From assembly GCF_022921075.1 (NCBI RefSeq), contig NZ_CP095050.1:124001-188000 (forward strand): 64,000 nucleotides of DNA, in the 5' to 3' direction. Below the pieces are notes generated by a model. It did no database searches and was not told the origin of the DNA. It saw nothing but the letters and a program-made list of their open reading frames with translations. Position numbers and translations under genes: made by a program. The first letter of the stretch is position 1. Each line of letters opens with the position of its first letter. Below, in pieces: positions 18,023 through 26,120 of the stretch. The stretch is from Hymenobacter sp. 5317J-9 (lineage in GTDB: Bacteria; Bacteroidota; Bacteroidia; Cytophagales; Hymenobacteraceae).

Positions 18023-19168
18023 ATGTTAGCAATGGATTTCAGAGGCCCTAAAAGGGTGCGTGCCGTTCAAAAGCCCATGCCCACCATCTTGCATCCCGAG
18101 GATGCCATTGTGAAGGTGCTGCGCACGTGCATCTGCGGGTCCGACCTGCACCTCTACAACGGCAACGTGCCCGATACCCGCGTCGGCATGACGTTTGGGC
18201 ACGAATTCGTCGGGGAAATCGTCGAGGTTGGTTCTGAAGTAACCAACGTGAAAGTGGGCGACCGGGTGCTGGTGCCCTTCAACATTGCCTGCGGCCGCTG
18301 CATTTTCTGCAAGCAGGGCATGTTCGGCAACTGCCACGAATCGAACTCCGAGGCCACGGCCGTGGGCGGCTTCCTAGGCTACACACCGGGGGCGGCCACA
18401 ACGGCGGCCAGGCCGAGTACGCGCGGGTGCCCTACGCCAACTTCGGCCCCACGGTCATTCCGGCGGGCATGAGCCTCGACGACGCCGTGCTGCTCACCGA
18501 CATCACCCCGACCGGCTACCAGGCCGCCGAAATGGCCGGCATTCAGCCCGGCGACACCGTTGTTGTTTTCGGCGCCGGCCCGGTGGGCATCATGGCGGCG
18601 CGCTGCTGCTGGCTGTTTGGCGCAGGCCGCGTCATCATCATCGACAAGGAAGACTACCGGCTTGAGTTCGCCCAGAATTTTGCCAAGTGCGAAGCCTACA
18701 ACTTCGAAAGCGACATGGACGACCCGGTGATGTTCATCAAGAAGCAAACCGACTGGATTGGGGCCGACGCCTGCATCGACGCCGTAGGGGCCGAAGCGGC
18801 CGGCAACGCCATGCAAACTATTACCGGGCGCAAAGCCCTGCTGCAGGCCGGCTCGGCTACAGCGCTGCACTGGGCCATCAACTCGGTGCGCAAAGGCGGA
18901 GTGATATCCATTGTGGGCGTATACGGCCCCACCGACAACTTGGTGCCCATTGGCAACATGATGAACAAAGGCATCACCATGCGCGGCAACCAAGCCTCGG
19001 TGAAGCGCCACCTGCCCCGCCTGATTGACCACGTGATGAACGGCATCCTCAAGCCCAGCGAGCTGATTACGCACCGCATTCCGCTGGAAGACGTGGCCGA
19101 CGGCTACCGCATGTTCTCAGCCAAGCTCGACAACATTATCAAGCCGGTCCTCATCCCCCCACTGCTAA
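18023..19168 (+). pseudogene. Zinc-dependent alcohol dehydrogenase, frameshifted
   Basis: The N-terminal part (18023 to about 18390) holds CGSDLHLY, GHEFVGEI and the structural-zinc motif CGRCIFCKQGMFGNC. The C-terminal part continues in another frame (ARVPYANFGPTVIP onward, with VVFGAGPVGIM). Adding one G to the five-G run at 18388-18392 joins them through GYTPGGGHNGGQAEYARV, as in intact relatives. A second shift, one C too many at 19155-19160, would end the protein at 19168 instead of running 170 bases into the next gene; the repaired length, 381 residues, is normal. Both changes are in homopolymers, so read error is a real possibility. Likely an NAD-dependent formaldehyde- or glutathione-independent-type ADH. 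Confidence 0.85.
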
Positions 19169-19186
19169 CGCCTAACGCCGCCCATC

Positions 19187-19720
19187 ATGAAAAAGACCGC
19201 AGAAGACTTCGCCCACATCCCCGGCTGGGGCATCGACGCCGACCCCGACAACGAACCCACCTACCCCAACCGCCACCGCACCGGCGAAGAGCACGACGGC
19301 CGCTCCTGGGTGCGGCCCACCCAACAGGTGCCCGACCGGGAAGTGCTGCATTCCATTGAGCGGCCCGACTACACGGCCGTGGTGGGCAACTCGGTGCCGC
19401 CCTCCGGCTTGAGCGGCATGATTCGGCGCTTCGCCTTCAAGTACAGCGAAAACGAATACTTGCACTGGTTGCCCTTGCTCATGGCCGACAAAGTGAACGT
19501 GGTGGAAGGCATCATCGACGACATTGCCCACGGCACGGTGCCCAATATCTGGGCCGAAAAAGGCTACAACGCCCGGTGGAAACACGACCGCAGCGGCATG
19601 CTGGTCAAAATTGCCACCTTCGCCGCCGTGGTAGGCGGGGGCATCTTCCTGCTCACCCGCAAAGGCGATAAGCCGCAACGGCGCGAATTGGGCAAGCGCT
19701 ACGCCTCGGCCAGCCGCTAG
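19187..19720 (+). CDS. Hypothetical protein with one C-terminal membrane segment
   Basis: 177 residues. The N-terminal third is rich in Asp, Pro and charged residues (IPGWGIDADPDNEPTYPN). The centre has SGMIRRFAFKYSENEYLHWLPLLMADKVNVVEGI. One membrane segment is near residues 138-156, followed by a short basic tail. It starts 18 bases after the repaired end of the dehydrogenase and is probably co-transcribed with it. I do not know a characterised relative; the pairing with the dehydrogenase is the only clue to function. Confidence 0.7.
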   Translation: MKKTAEDFAHIPGWGIDADPDNEPTYPNRHRTGEEHDGRSWVRPTQQVPDREVLHSIERPDYTAVVGNSVPPSGLSGMIRRFAFKYSENEYLHWLPLLMADKVNVVEGIIDDIAHGTVPNIWAEKGYNARWKHDRSGMLVKIATFAAVVGGGIFLLTRKGDKPQRRELGKRYASASR

Positions 19721-19736
19721 CACTGAGTTAAATTTG

Positions 19737-19787
19737 CGAAAAAAGAACGTCCTGCTTCGCTTACGTGCCACAGGACGTTCTTTTTCG
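19737..19787 (+). terminator. Terminator of the dehydrogenase operon
   Basis: CGAAAAAAGAACGTCCTG pairs with CAGGACGTTCTTTTTCG across a 16-base loop; T5 lies in the descending arm. Confidence 0.8.
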
Positions 19788-19811
19788 TAATCCCTTTGAA
19801 CTGCCATAATG

Positions 19812-19849
19812 GAAAAGGCCCGCTGAACGAGAGTTCAGCGGGCCTTTTC
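19812..19849 (-). terminator. Terminator of tRNA-Pro(CGG)
   Basis: GAAAAGGCCCGCTGAAC pairs with GTTCAGCGGGCCTTTTC around a short loop. Read on the minus strand it directly follows the tRNA. Confidence 0.8.
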
Positions 19850-19863
19850 AGTTTGTTTTCGAG

Positions 19864-19937
19864 TCGGGGTGGCAGGATTCGAACCTACGGCCTCGTCGTC
19901 CCGAACGACGCGCGCTACCGGGCTGCGCTACACCCCG
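19864..19937 (-). tRNA. tRNA-Pro, anticodon CGG
   Basis: 74 bases folding into a complete cloverleaf: acceptor CGGGGTG/CACCCCG, D-arm GCGC..GCGC, anticodon stem CGTCG/CGACG with loop TTCGGGA, T-arm GTAGG-TTCGAAT-CCTGC, discriminator A. CCA is not encoded. It reads codon CCG. Confidence 0.95.
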
Positions 19938-19990
19938 AAAGCAGGCCGATGGGGCGACCTGTTTTCTGTTTTCCAATTTGCGGCCGAAAA

Positions 19991-20020
19991 AAGCCCCCGA
20001 ACCCGAAAGTTCGGAGGCTT
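19991..20020 (-). terminator. Hairpin between the two tRNA-Pro genes
   Basis: On the minus strand AAGCCTCCGAAC pairs with GTTCGGGGGCTT (one mismatch) and T6 follows. It would end the transcript of the upstream tRNA-Pro(GGG), so the two tRNAs may be separate units. Confidence 0.65.
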
Positions 20021-20040
20021 GTTGAGCGGCTGCTCTTCCG

Positions 20041-20114
20041 TCGGAGTGGCAGGATTCGAACCTACGACCTCCAGCACCCCATGCTGGCGCGATACCAGGC
20101 TACGCTACACCCCG
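20041..20114 (-). tRNA. tRNA-Pro, anticodon GGG
   Basis: 74 bases: acceptor CGGGGTG/CACTCCG with one G-T pair, anticodon stem CCAGC/GCTGG with loop ATGGGGT, T-arm identical to the neighbouring tRNA-Pro(CGG), discriminator A, no encoded CCA. It reads CCC (and CCU by wobble). Confidence 0.95.
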
Positions 20115-20130
20115 ATTGGTATTGGAGCGA

Positions 20131-20162
20131 CAAAGGTAAGGCAATTTTTGAGAGTGGCGCAA
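20131..20162 (-). promoter_or_regulatory. Promoter of the tRNA-Pro genes
   Basis: On the minus strand TTG (20162-20160), 21 bases, then TACCTTTG (20138-20131), 16 bases before the tRNA 5' end. Spacing and boxes fit the Bacteroidota -33/-7 consensus. Confidence 0.7.
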
Positions 20163-20303
20163 GCCAGACGCAAATAAAGTTTCGTAAATCATGCATCGGG
20201 GGCTCTGGCCAAGGACGGCCAAAAGCACCCTCTAGGCAAAGCGGCCTCAGAATTGCTTAGCTTTACCGTAGCCATTTTACTACATCCTGCTCTTATCCTA
20301 CTT

Positions 20304-20756
20304 ATGAAAAAGTTATTACTATTTGTGCTCGCCAGCACGCTGGGTTTGGTGGCCGCCCGTGCGCAAGCCCCCGCCACTGCTCCCGCTCCTGCCGCCAAAG
20401 AAGAAGCTATTTTGCCCAACGGTGCAGTGGCTGCGCCTGCTACGGCAGCGGCCCCGGTGGCCACCGCTGCGCCGGGCCTCATTGCCCCTGCTCCCGAAAC
20501 CCCCGCTGCCAACCCCAACGCCATCAAGGTGAAGGCGGAGTCGGCGGCCGGCAAGCTCACCGTTAGAACCGACAACCCCGGCCCCACCCGCGTGGAAGTG
20601 ACCGACGCCGGCGGCCGCCCCGTCATCACGCACACCATGCTAAACGGCCAGATTCCGGCCGTGCTCAACGTGGGCCAGCTGCCGGCCGGCGCCTACATCG
20701 TGCACTGCACGGCTTACGAGAAAACCGGCATGCGCCGCGTCATGATAGGCCAGTAG
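20304..20756 (+). CDS. Secreted Ala/Pro-rich protein with a small beta C-terminal domain
   Basis: 150 residues. Signal peptide MKKLLLFVLASTLGLVAARA, an Ala/Pro-rich linker (about 22-80) and a C-terminal beta domain (VRTDNPGPTRVEVTDAGGRP ... LPAGAYIVHC). The end resembles the fold of T9SS type A sorting domains or DUF3244, but it is short and I cannot assign it firmly. The ATG at 20304 follows the pattern of a signal peptide start. Confidence 0.65.
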   Translation: MKKLLLFVLASTLGLVAARAQAPATAPAPAAKEEAILPNGAVAAPATAAAPVATAAPGLIAPAPETPAANPNAIKVKAESAAGKLTVRTDNPGPTRVEVTDAGGRPVITHTMLNGQIPAVLNVGQLPAGAYIVHCTAYEKTGMRRVMIGQ

Positions 20757-20771
20757 CGGCCACTCGGCGCA

Positions 20772-21164
20772 TTAGCCTAAAGGCTCCAGCAGGTCCCACT
20801 TGTTGCCGTACAGGTCTTCAAACACGGCCACGTGCCCGTACACTTCGCTGCGCGGGGCTTCCAGGAAATGGAGGCCCCGCGCTTGCATGATGGGGTAGTC
20901 GCGCCAGAAGTCGTCGGTGTGCAGAAAGAGCCAGACCCGGCCGGCGCCCTGCTGCCCCACGGCCAGCTTTTCGGCGTCGGTTTTGGCCTCGGCCAGCAGC
21001 AGGCCGCAGCCCGCAGGGCCGGGTGGCGTCACCACCACCCAACGCTTGCCGTCGCCCATGTCCAGGTCGGAGTCCAGTCTGAAGCCCAGCACCTGCGTGT
21101 AGAAAGTAATGGCTTCGTCGTAGTTACGGACGATGAGGGTGACGTGAGCGAGGCGTTGGTTCAT
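20772..21164 (-). CDS. Glyoxalase/VOC-superfamily protein
   Basis: 130 residues in the two-module beta-alpha-beta-beta-beta layout of the vicinal-oxygen-chelate superfamily (LAHVTLIVRNYDEAITFYTQVLGF at 5-28, then YGHVAVFEDLYGNKWDLLEP at the end). Potential metal ligands are His8 and a C-terminal Glu/Asp. VOC proteins include glyoxalases, dioxygenases and antibiotic-binding proteins; this one cannot be narrowed down. Confidence 0.8.
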   Translation of the reverse strand: MNQRLAHVTLIVRNYDEAITFYTQVLGFRLDSDLDMGDGKRWVVVTPPGPAGCGLLLAEAKTDAEKLAVGQQGAGRVWLFLHTDDFWRDYPIMQARGLHFLEAPRSEVYGHVAVFEDLYGNKWDLLEPLG

Positions 21165-21168
21165 TGAT

Positions 21169-21234
21169 TGTAGCGCGGACTTTTGTTCTGCGAGCGAATG
21201 CGCTTTATATCGCGGACCAAAAGTCCGCGCTACA
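21169..21234. repeat. TGTAGCGCGGACTTTTG palindrome
   Basis: The 17-base arms 21169-21185 and 21218-21234 are perfect complements; the loop itself holds a weaker TCTGCGA/TCGCGGA pairing. It fills the gap between the VOC gene and the ABC gene stop. Confidence 0.8.
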
Positions 21235-23019
21235 TCAGGCTTCCTCGGTCTGCAGCTGGCGCTCGTAGAGGGCGCGGTAGAGGCCGTCGGTTTCGGCCAT
21301 CAGGGCGTCGTGGGTGCCGTGCTGCACGATGAGGCCATCATCGAGCACCAGAATTTCGTCGGCCAGCTTCACCGAGCTCACGCGGTGCGAGATGATGAGG
21401 CTGGTGCGCGCCGCCATGATGCGCTGCAGGCTGCCCAGAATGGCATTTTCAGTCTTGGTATCCACGGCCGACAGCGAGTCGTCCAGAATCAGAATTTTGG
21501 GCTCTTTCACGAGGGCGCGGGCCATGCTCACGCGCTGCTTCTGGCCGCCCGAGAGGGTAATGCCCCGCTCGCCCACTTTGGTGTCGAAACCTTCAGGGAA
21601 GGCCAGGATGTTTTCATACACGTCGGCGTCGCGGGCTGCTTGCAGCATGCGCGCTTCGTCGGGCTCATCAAGACCAAAGTTGATGTTGTTGCGGATGGTG
21701 TCGGAGAACAGAAACACGTCCTGCGGCACGTAGCCAATCTGGCCGCGCAGGGCGCGCAGCGAATAATCGCGCACGTCCACGCCATCTATTTTTATGTCGC
21801 CAGCCGAGACGTCGTATAAGCGGCACAGCAGCGCAGCCACTGTGCTTTTGCCCGAGCCCGTGTTGCCGATGACGGCCAGCGTCTGGCCCGGCTTCACGCG
21901 GAAGCTCACGTTTTTCAGGGCCTGAATGCCGGTGTCGGGATAGGTGAACGACACGTTCTCGAACACAATGTCGCCGGCCAGCTCGCGCTCCACGTTCTGG
22001 CGCGAAACGATGTCGGTTTTCTGGTCCAGAAACTCGTTGATGCGGGCCTGTGAGGCCTCCGCCCGCTGCACCAGCGACGACGTCCAGCCCAGCGCCGTGA
22101 CCGGCCAGGTCAACAGGTTCACGTAAATCAGAAACTCGGCAATGGTGCCCGTGGTGATGGTGCCGCGGATGACTTCCTGCCCGCCTACCCACACGGTGAT
22201 GAGCGTGCTTAGGCCGATGAGAAACAGGATGAGCGGGAAAAACAGCGAGTTCACGAAGTTCAGGCTCAGCGACTTCTCCTTATACTCGTTGCTGGCGTTT
22301 ACAAATTGTTCGTGCGAGTCGGCCTGGCGCACGAAGGACTTGAGCACCCGAATGCCCGAGAAAGCTTCCTGCACGAAAGTGGTCATGCCCGACAGGGCTT
22401 TCTGAATCTCGTCGGACTTGCGCTCAATCAGGTTGTTGACGTAGAAAATGCTGACCGACAGAATGGGCAGCGGCAGCAGTGTATAGAGCGTCAGCTTCAC
22501 GTTCACCATGAGCATGAGCGGCACGATGAGCAGGAACAGCAGCACCAACTGCAGAAAGTACATGATGGCCGGCCCGAGGTACATGCGCACGCGGCTCACG
22601 TCTTCGGAGATGCGCGACATCAGGTCGCCGGTACTGTGGCGGCGGTAGAAGCTGAGCGGCAGCGACTGGTAGTGCTGGTAAATCTGGTTCTTCTGGTCGT
22701 TTTCGATGTGCCGCGACATGACGATGAGCGTCTGGCGCATGAAGAACAGGAAGATGCCGCGCCCCAGCGCCAGCGCAATAATGAGCACGCCGTAGAATAG
22801 CACGTTGCGTCCAAATAGCTGGTACACGCCGCTCTGGGCCTGGGTGCCGGCGTAGAGGTGGTAGAGGTCGATGCCCTCGTTCACCAAATCGAATGCGTAG
22901 CGCACCAGCTGGGCCGGGAAAATGGCCAGCAGCGTGCTCAGCGCCACGAATAACACCCCGGCGAGGAAATGCCATTTGTAGCGGTAAATGAAGGGGTTGA
23001 CTGCGGAAAGGGCGCGCAC
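21235..23019 (-). CDS. ABC exporter half-transporter, MdlA/BmrC-like (degenerate catalytic site)
   Basis: 594 residues from a GTG at 23019 (VRALSAVNPFIYRYKWHF). The longer frame to 23094 starts inside a palindrome and is rejected. The membrane domain spans about 1-320; Walker A is GNTGSGKST, the signature LSGGQKQR, and Walker B ILILDDSLSAVD. Asp replaces the catalytic Glu after Walker B, as in the degenerate half of heterodimeric exporters (BmrC, LmrC, MdlA). The likely partner, with LDEATS and LSVGQ, is encoded at 13723-15498. Confidence 0.88.
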   Translation of the reverse strand: MRALSAVNPFIYRYKWHFLAGVLFVALSTLLAIFPAQLVRYAFDLVNEGIDLYHLYAGTQAQSGVYQLFGRNVLFYGVLIIALALGRGIFLFFMRQTLIVMSRHIENDQKNQIYQHYQSLPLSFYRRHSTGDLMSRISEDVSRVRMYLGPAIMYFLQLVLLFLLIVPLMLMVNVKLTLYTLLPLPILSVSIFYVNNLIERKSDEIQKALSGMTTFVQEAFSGIRVLKSFVRQADSHEQFVNASNEYKEKSLSLNFVNSLFFPLILFLIGLSTLITVWVGGQEVIRGTITTGTIAEFLIYVNLLTWPVTALGWTSSLVQRAEASQARINEFLDQKTDIVSRQNVERELAGDIVFENVSFTYPDTGIQALKNVSFRVKPGQTLAVIGNTGSGKSTVAALLCRLYDVSAGDIKIDGVDVRDYSLRALRGQIGYVPQDVFLFSDTIRNNINFGLDEPDEARMLQAARDADVYENILAFPEGFDTKVGERGITLSGGQKQRVSMARALVKEPKILILDDSLSAVDTKTENAILGSLQRIMAARTSLIISHRVSSVKLADEILVLDDGLIVQHGTHDALMAETDGLYRALYERQLQTEEA

Positions 23020-23058
23020 GGGCTGGGTGGGAAAGGGGCCGGTTCGGGAAAATTGGGG

Positions 23059-23066
23059 TACTTTTG
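23059..23066 (+). promoter_or_regulatory. -7 box upstream of leucine dehydrogenase
   Basis: TACTTTTG, followed immediately by the palindrome at 23077-23129 and then the start codon at 23210. The hairpin would lie at the 5' end of the transcript. Confidence 0.45.
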
Positions 23067-23076
23067 CGGCCTGAAA

Positions 23077-23129
23077 GAGAATCTGGAACGTCATGCAGCG
23101 CTGCGCGCTGCATGACGTTCCAGATTCTC
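23077..23129. repeat. 25-bp perfect hairpin containing GAACGTCATGCAG
   Basis: Arms 23077-23101 and 23105-23129 are exact complements with a TGC loop. It shares GAACGTCATGCAG with the element at 1468-1573, so the two are relatives. It lies between divergent genes. Confidence 0.9.
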
Positions 23130-23209
23130 CGTATACGAGCTAACAAAGTTACGCCGCACTGTTCCCAACCCATCCCACAATTCCCACCAACCCCTTTTCA
23201 TTCATCCCC

Positions 23210-24300
23210 ATGATTGAAACCCAAACCCTGGCCCCCGAGGCCATCTTCGGCCAGATTGCCGAGCACCAGCACGAGCAGGTCGTGTTTTGCCACGACCACG
23301 AGACGGGCCTGAAGGCCATTATCGGCATCCACAACACCGTGCTGGGCCCGGCCCTGGGCGGCACCCGCATGTGGCACTACGCTTCCGACATGGAAGCCCT
23401 GAACGACGTGCTACGCCTTTCGCGCGGCATGACCTACAAGGCCGCCATTTCGGGCCTGAACCTGGGCGGCGGCAAGGCCGTCATCATCGGCGACGCCAAG
23501 ACGCTGAAGACCGAAGCCCTGCTGCGCAAGTTTGGCCGCTTCGTGAAGAACCTGAACGGCAAGTACATCACCGCCGAGGACGTGAACATGACCACCAAGG
23601 ACATGGAGTACATCCGCATGGAAACCAAGCACGTAGCGGGCCTGCCCGAGAGCATGGGCGGCTCGGGCGACCCCTCGCCCGTGACGGCCTTCGGCACCTA
23701 CATGGGCATGAAAGCCGCCGCCAAAAAAGCGTTTGGCTCCGAGAGCCTGGCCGGCAAGCGCATTGGCGTGCAGGGCGTGGGCCACGTGGGCACCTACCTG
23801 CTGGAGCACCTGCAGAAAGAGGGCGCCAAACTCATTGTGACCGACTATTACGAAGACCGCGCTCTGGAAGCCGCCGCTCGCTTCGGCGCCACCGCCGTGG
23901 GCCTGGACGACATCTACGACCAGGACATGGACATCTACTCGCCCTGCGCGCTGGGTGCCACGCTCAACGACGACACCATTCCGCGCCTGAAGTGCCAGGT
24001 GGTGGCCGGCTGCGCCAACAACCAGCTCAAGGTGGAGAACCAGCACGGCCCGGAGCTCGTGCGCCGCGGCATTGTGTATGCCCCGACTTCCTCATCAACG
24101 CCGGCGGCCTCATCAACGTGTACTCCGAAGTGGTGGGCACCAGCCGCCAGGGTGCCCTCACCCAAACCGAAAAAATTTACGATTTCACCCTCCAGGTATT
24201 GGCGAAAGCCGAAGAAGAGCACTCGCACCCGCAGGCCGCGGCCATCAAGCAGGCCAAGGAGCGCATTGCCAGCGTGGGCAAGGTGAAGTCGACCTACTAG
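23210..24300 (+). pseudogene. Leucine (Glu/Leu/Phe/Val) dehydrogenase with one frameshift
   Basis: Residues 1-285 are in one frame ([17 protein letters not shown] with the catalytic Lys, NAD site [15 protein letters not shown]). The last part ([18 protein letters not shown] ... VKSTY) is in another. Adding one C to the four-C run at 24081-24084 restores [15 protein letters not shown] and a 363-residue protein, the usual length of leucine dehydrogenases. The enzyme oxidatively deaminates branched-chain amino acids. As everything else is intact, a read error is at least as likely as real loss. Confidence 0.88.
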
Positions 24301-24382
24301 CTGTTAGCTGCTGGTTGTCAGTTGTTAGCTCAGGCTAGCAATTGACAACCGACAACTAACAACTGACAACCAGCAACTAACA
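24301..24382. repeat. Palindrome of degenerate 7-bp units before nusB
   Basis: Units CTGTTAG, CTGCTGG, TTGTCAG, TTGTTAG (24301-24328). The 27-base arm 24302-24328 pairs with 24356-24382 with one mismatch. It starts right after the dehydrogenase stop and ends eight bases before the nusB ATG. Confidence 0.85.
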
Positions 24383-24390
24383 ACTAACAC

Positions 24391-25587
24391 ATGCTAAACC
24401 GCCGCCTCCTCCGTATCAAAGTCATGCAGTCGCTCTACTCCTACCACCAGGCGGTGGGGGCAGACTTAATGCTGGCTCAGGACCGCATTGCGGCTGCTTT
24501 CGAACCCGACCTGACCGCCAAGGAAGCCCCCGACCGCCGCAAGCTGGAAGGCCAGCGCAAGCTGGGCGAGGCCCAGCTGCGCGAATGGTACCGCACGGGC
24601 GTGCTGCCCGAGAAAACGGACGACAAAGCCGTGGACAAGGCGGTGACCGATGCCATCAACTCCTTCCAGAACCAGGTGAAGAAGGACGCCGAGCTGTATG
24701 CCGGCCAGCTGCTGGTGGGCGCCGAAAGCATTCACGACCAGTACCTGCACCTGCTCAACCTGCCGGCCGCGCTGCTTGGCGTGATTGAAGAGGAGCAAAG
24801 CCGCGAGGAGCGCCGCCGCCTGGGCCCGCGCGAAGACGCCCTGGACGCCAACCGCCTGCACCAGAACAAGGCCATTGCCAAGCTGATGGCCAACGAGCAG
24901 CTGCAGGCTACTACCATTCGGCGCAAGCTGCAGTGGGAAGGCGCCGAGGAAACGGAGGCCCTGCGCGCCGCCTGGGAGGAGATGAAAGCCGACGAAACGG
25001 TGCGGACCTACCTGGCCGGCAAGGACGTAGCCCAGCCCGAGATGGACTACGACACGGATATGGAAATCCTGCGACATCTCTACAAGGACTTCGTGTTCAA
25101 GAGCGAAGCTTTGCCACGCCAGCTTGAAGCGGCCGACCTGAACTGGGAAGAAAACCGCCCCATCGTGCGCAACCTGGTGCTGAAAACGCTCAAAATGCTG
25201 CCTTACGGCGCCGACGAGAAGCAGGAGCTGATGAACCTCTCGGCCAACTGGGCCGACGACCGCGAGTTTGCCGAAACGCTCTATAAGCAGACGCTCATCG
25301 AGGACGACAAGATGGAGAAGCTCATCGCCGGCTCGGTGCAGAACTGGGACGTGGAGCGCGTGGCCCTGCTCGACAAAATCATCCTGAAAATGGCCCTCAC
25401 CGAGATGCAGCTCTTCCGCGGCATCCCGGTGAAGGTCACCATCAACGAGTACATCGAAATCAGCAAGCTTTACAGCACGCCTAAGAGCAAGCAGTTCGTG
25501 AACGGCATTCTGGACAAGCTGGCCACGGATTTGGCCGCCAGCGGCGACATTCGCAAGTCGGGCCGCGGCCTGCTCGACAACCAGTAG
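24391..25587 (+). CDS. nusB: Transcription antitermination factor NusB, long Bacteroidota form
   Basis: 398 residues, against about 140 in E. coli NusB. The C-terminal 130 residues match NusB (WDVERVALLDKIILKMALTEM, IPVKVTINEYIEISKLYSTPKSKQFVNGILD). The N-terminus keeps MLNRRLLRIKVMQSLYSYHQ, so the fold is split by a long, charged helical insertion, the usual state in Bacteroidota. NusB binds boxA RNA with NusE and prevents premature termination in rRNA operons. Confidence 0.93.
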   Translation: MLNRRLLRIKVMQSLYSYHQAVGADLMLAQDRIAAAFEPDLTAKEAPDRRKLEGQRKLGEAQLREWYRTGVLPEKTDDKAVDKAVTDAINSFQNQVKKDAELYAGQLLVGAESIHDQYLHLLNLPAALLGVIEEEQSREERRRLGPREDALDANRLHQNKAIAKLMANEQLQATTIRRKLQWEGAEETEALRAAWEEMKADETVRTYLAGKDVAQPEMDYDTDMEILRHLYKDFVFKSEALPRQLEAADLNWEENRPIVRNLVLKTLKMLPYGADEKQELMNLSANWADDREFAETLYKQTLIEDDKMEKLIAGSVQNWDVERVALLDKIILKMALTEMQLFRGIPVKVTINEYIEISKLYSTPKSKQFVNGILDKLATDLAASGDIRKSGRGLLDNQ

Positions 25588-25702
25588 CCCGGAAACCGGG
25601 GCGGGCTCCGGCCCGCACCACTGTTCTACATTTGCACCCACGGCCGGGTTTCTGCGTACTCAGCCCGAACTCATTTCCCACCTCCCAATCATTCCGACGA
25701 CC

Positions 25703-26014
25703 ATGGCCAGCAAAACCACCACCGGCATCTTGTGCTTCGCGGGCGGCGCCCTCACCGGCGCGGCCCTTGGCTTGCTCTACGCCCCCGAACCCGGCAGCGA
25801 AACCCGCTCTTGGCTCAGCTACCAGCTCGAAAAATACCGCTCCGTGCTCGCCGACCTCACCGACAGCCTGGTAACCAGCCGCGAAGGCGTGGGCCAGTCT
25901 TCGGCCAAAAGCGAAGGCCAGCGCGTGATTTCCGACGCCAAATCCAAAGCCGAACAGCTGCTGGGCGACGTCGACCAGCTCATCAACCAAATCAACTCCC
26001 GCAAGGGCGCCTAA
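25703..26014 (+). CDS. YtxH-domain protein
   Basis: 103 residues. An N-terminal glycine-rich hydrophobic segment (GILCFAGGALTGAALGLLYAPEPGSETR, about 8-35) is the YtxH signature; an amphipathic helical tail follows. YtxH proteins are small, membrane-associated and stress-linked in Bacillus. It sits 115 bases after nusB. Confidence 0.8.
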   Translation: MASKTTTGILCFAGGALTGAALGLLYAPEPGSETRSWLSYQLEKYRSVLADLTDSLVTSREGVGQSSAKSEGQRVISDAKSKAEQLLGDVDQLINQINSRKGA

Positions 26015-26020
26015 TTACAA

Positions 26021-26116
26021 TGGGTGAATGGGTGAATGAGTGAATGGGTGAATGATGCACGTCAAAGTCATCAACACCCATTCACTCATTCACCCATTCA
26101 CCCATTCACCCATTGA
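26021..26116. repeat. Palindrome of 8-bp TGGGTGAA units before isocitrate dehydrogenase
   Basis: Units TGGGTGAA, TGGGTGAA, TGAGTGAA, TGGGTGAA (26021-26052). The 27 bases 26022-26048 pair perfectly with 26077-26103, and the descending arm carries one extra unit. It ends five bases before the ATG. Confidence 0.9.
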
Positions 26117-26120
26117 AAAC

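Noticed and set aside
24301-24390. Possible CRISPR-like array in the repeated CAACTGACAAC sequence
   Set aside because: Units are only 7 bp, degenerate and without spacers; the structure is a palindrome.
26021-26116. A short ORF start upstream of isocitrate dehydrogenase (MMHVKVINTHSLIHPF)
   Set aside because: The frame is created by the octamer palindrome; the conserved protein starts at 26121.
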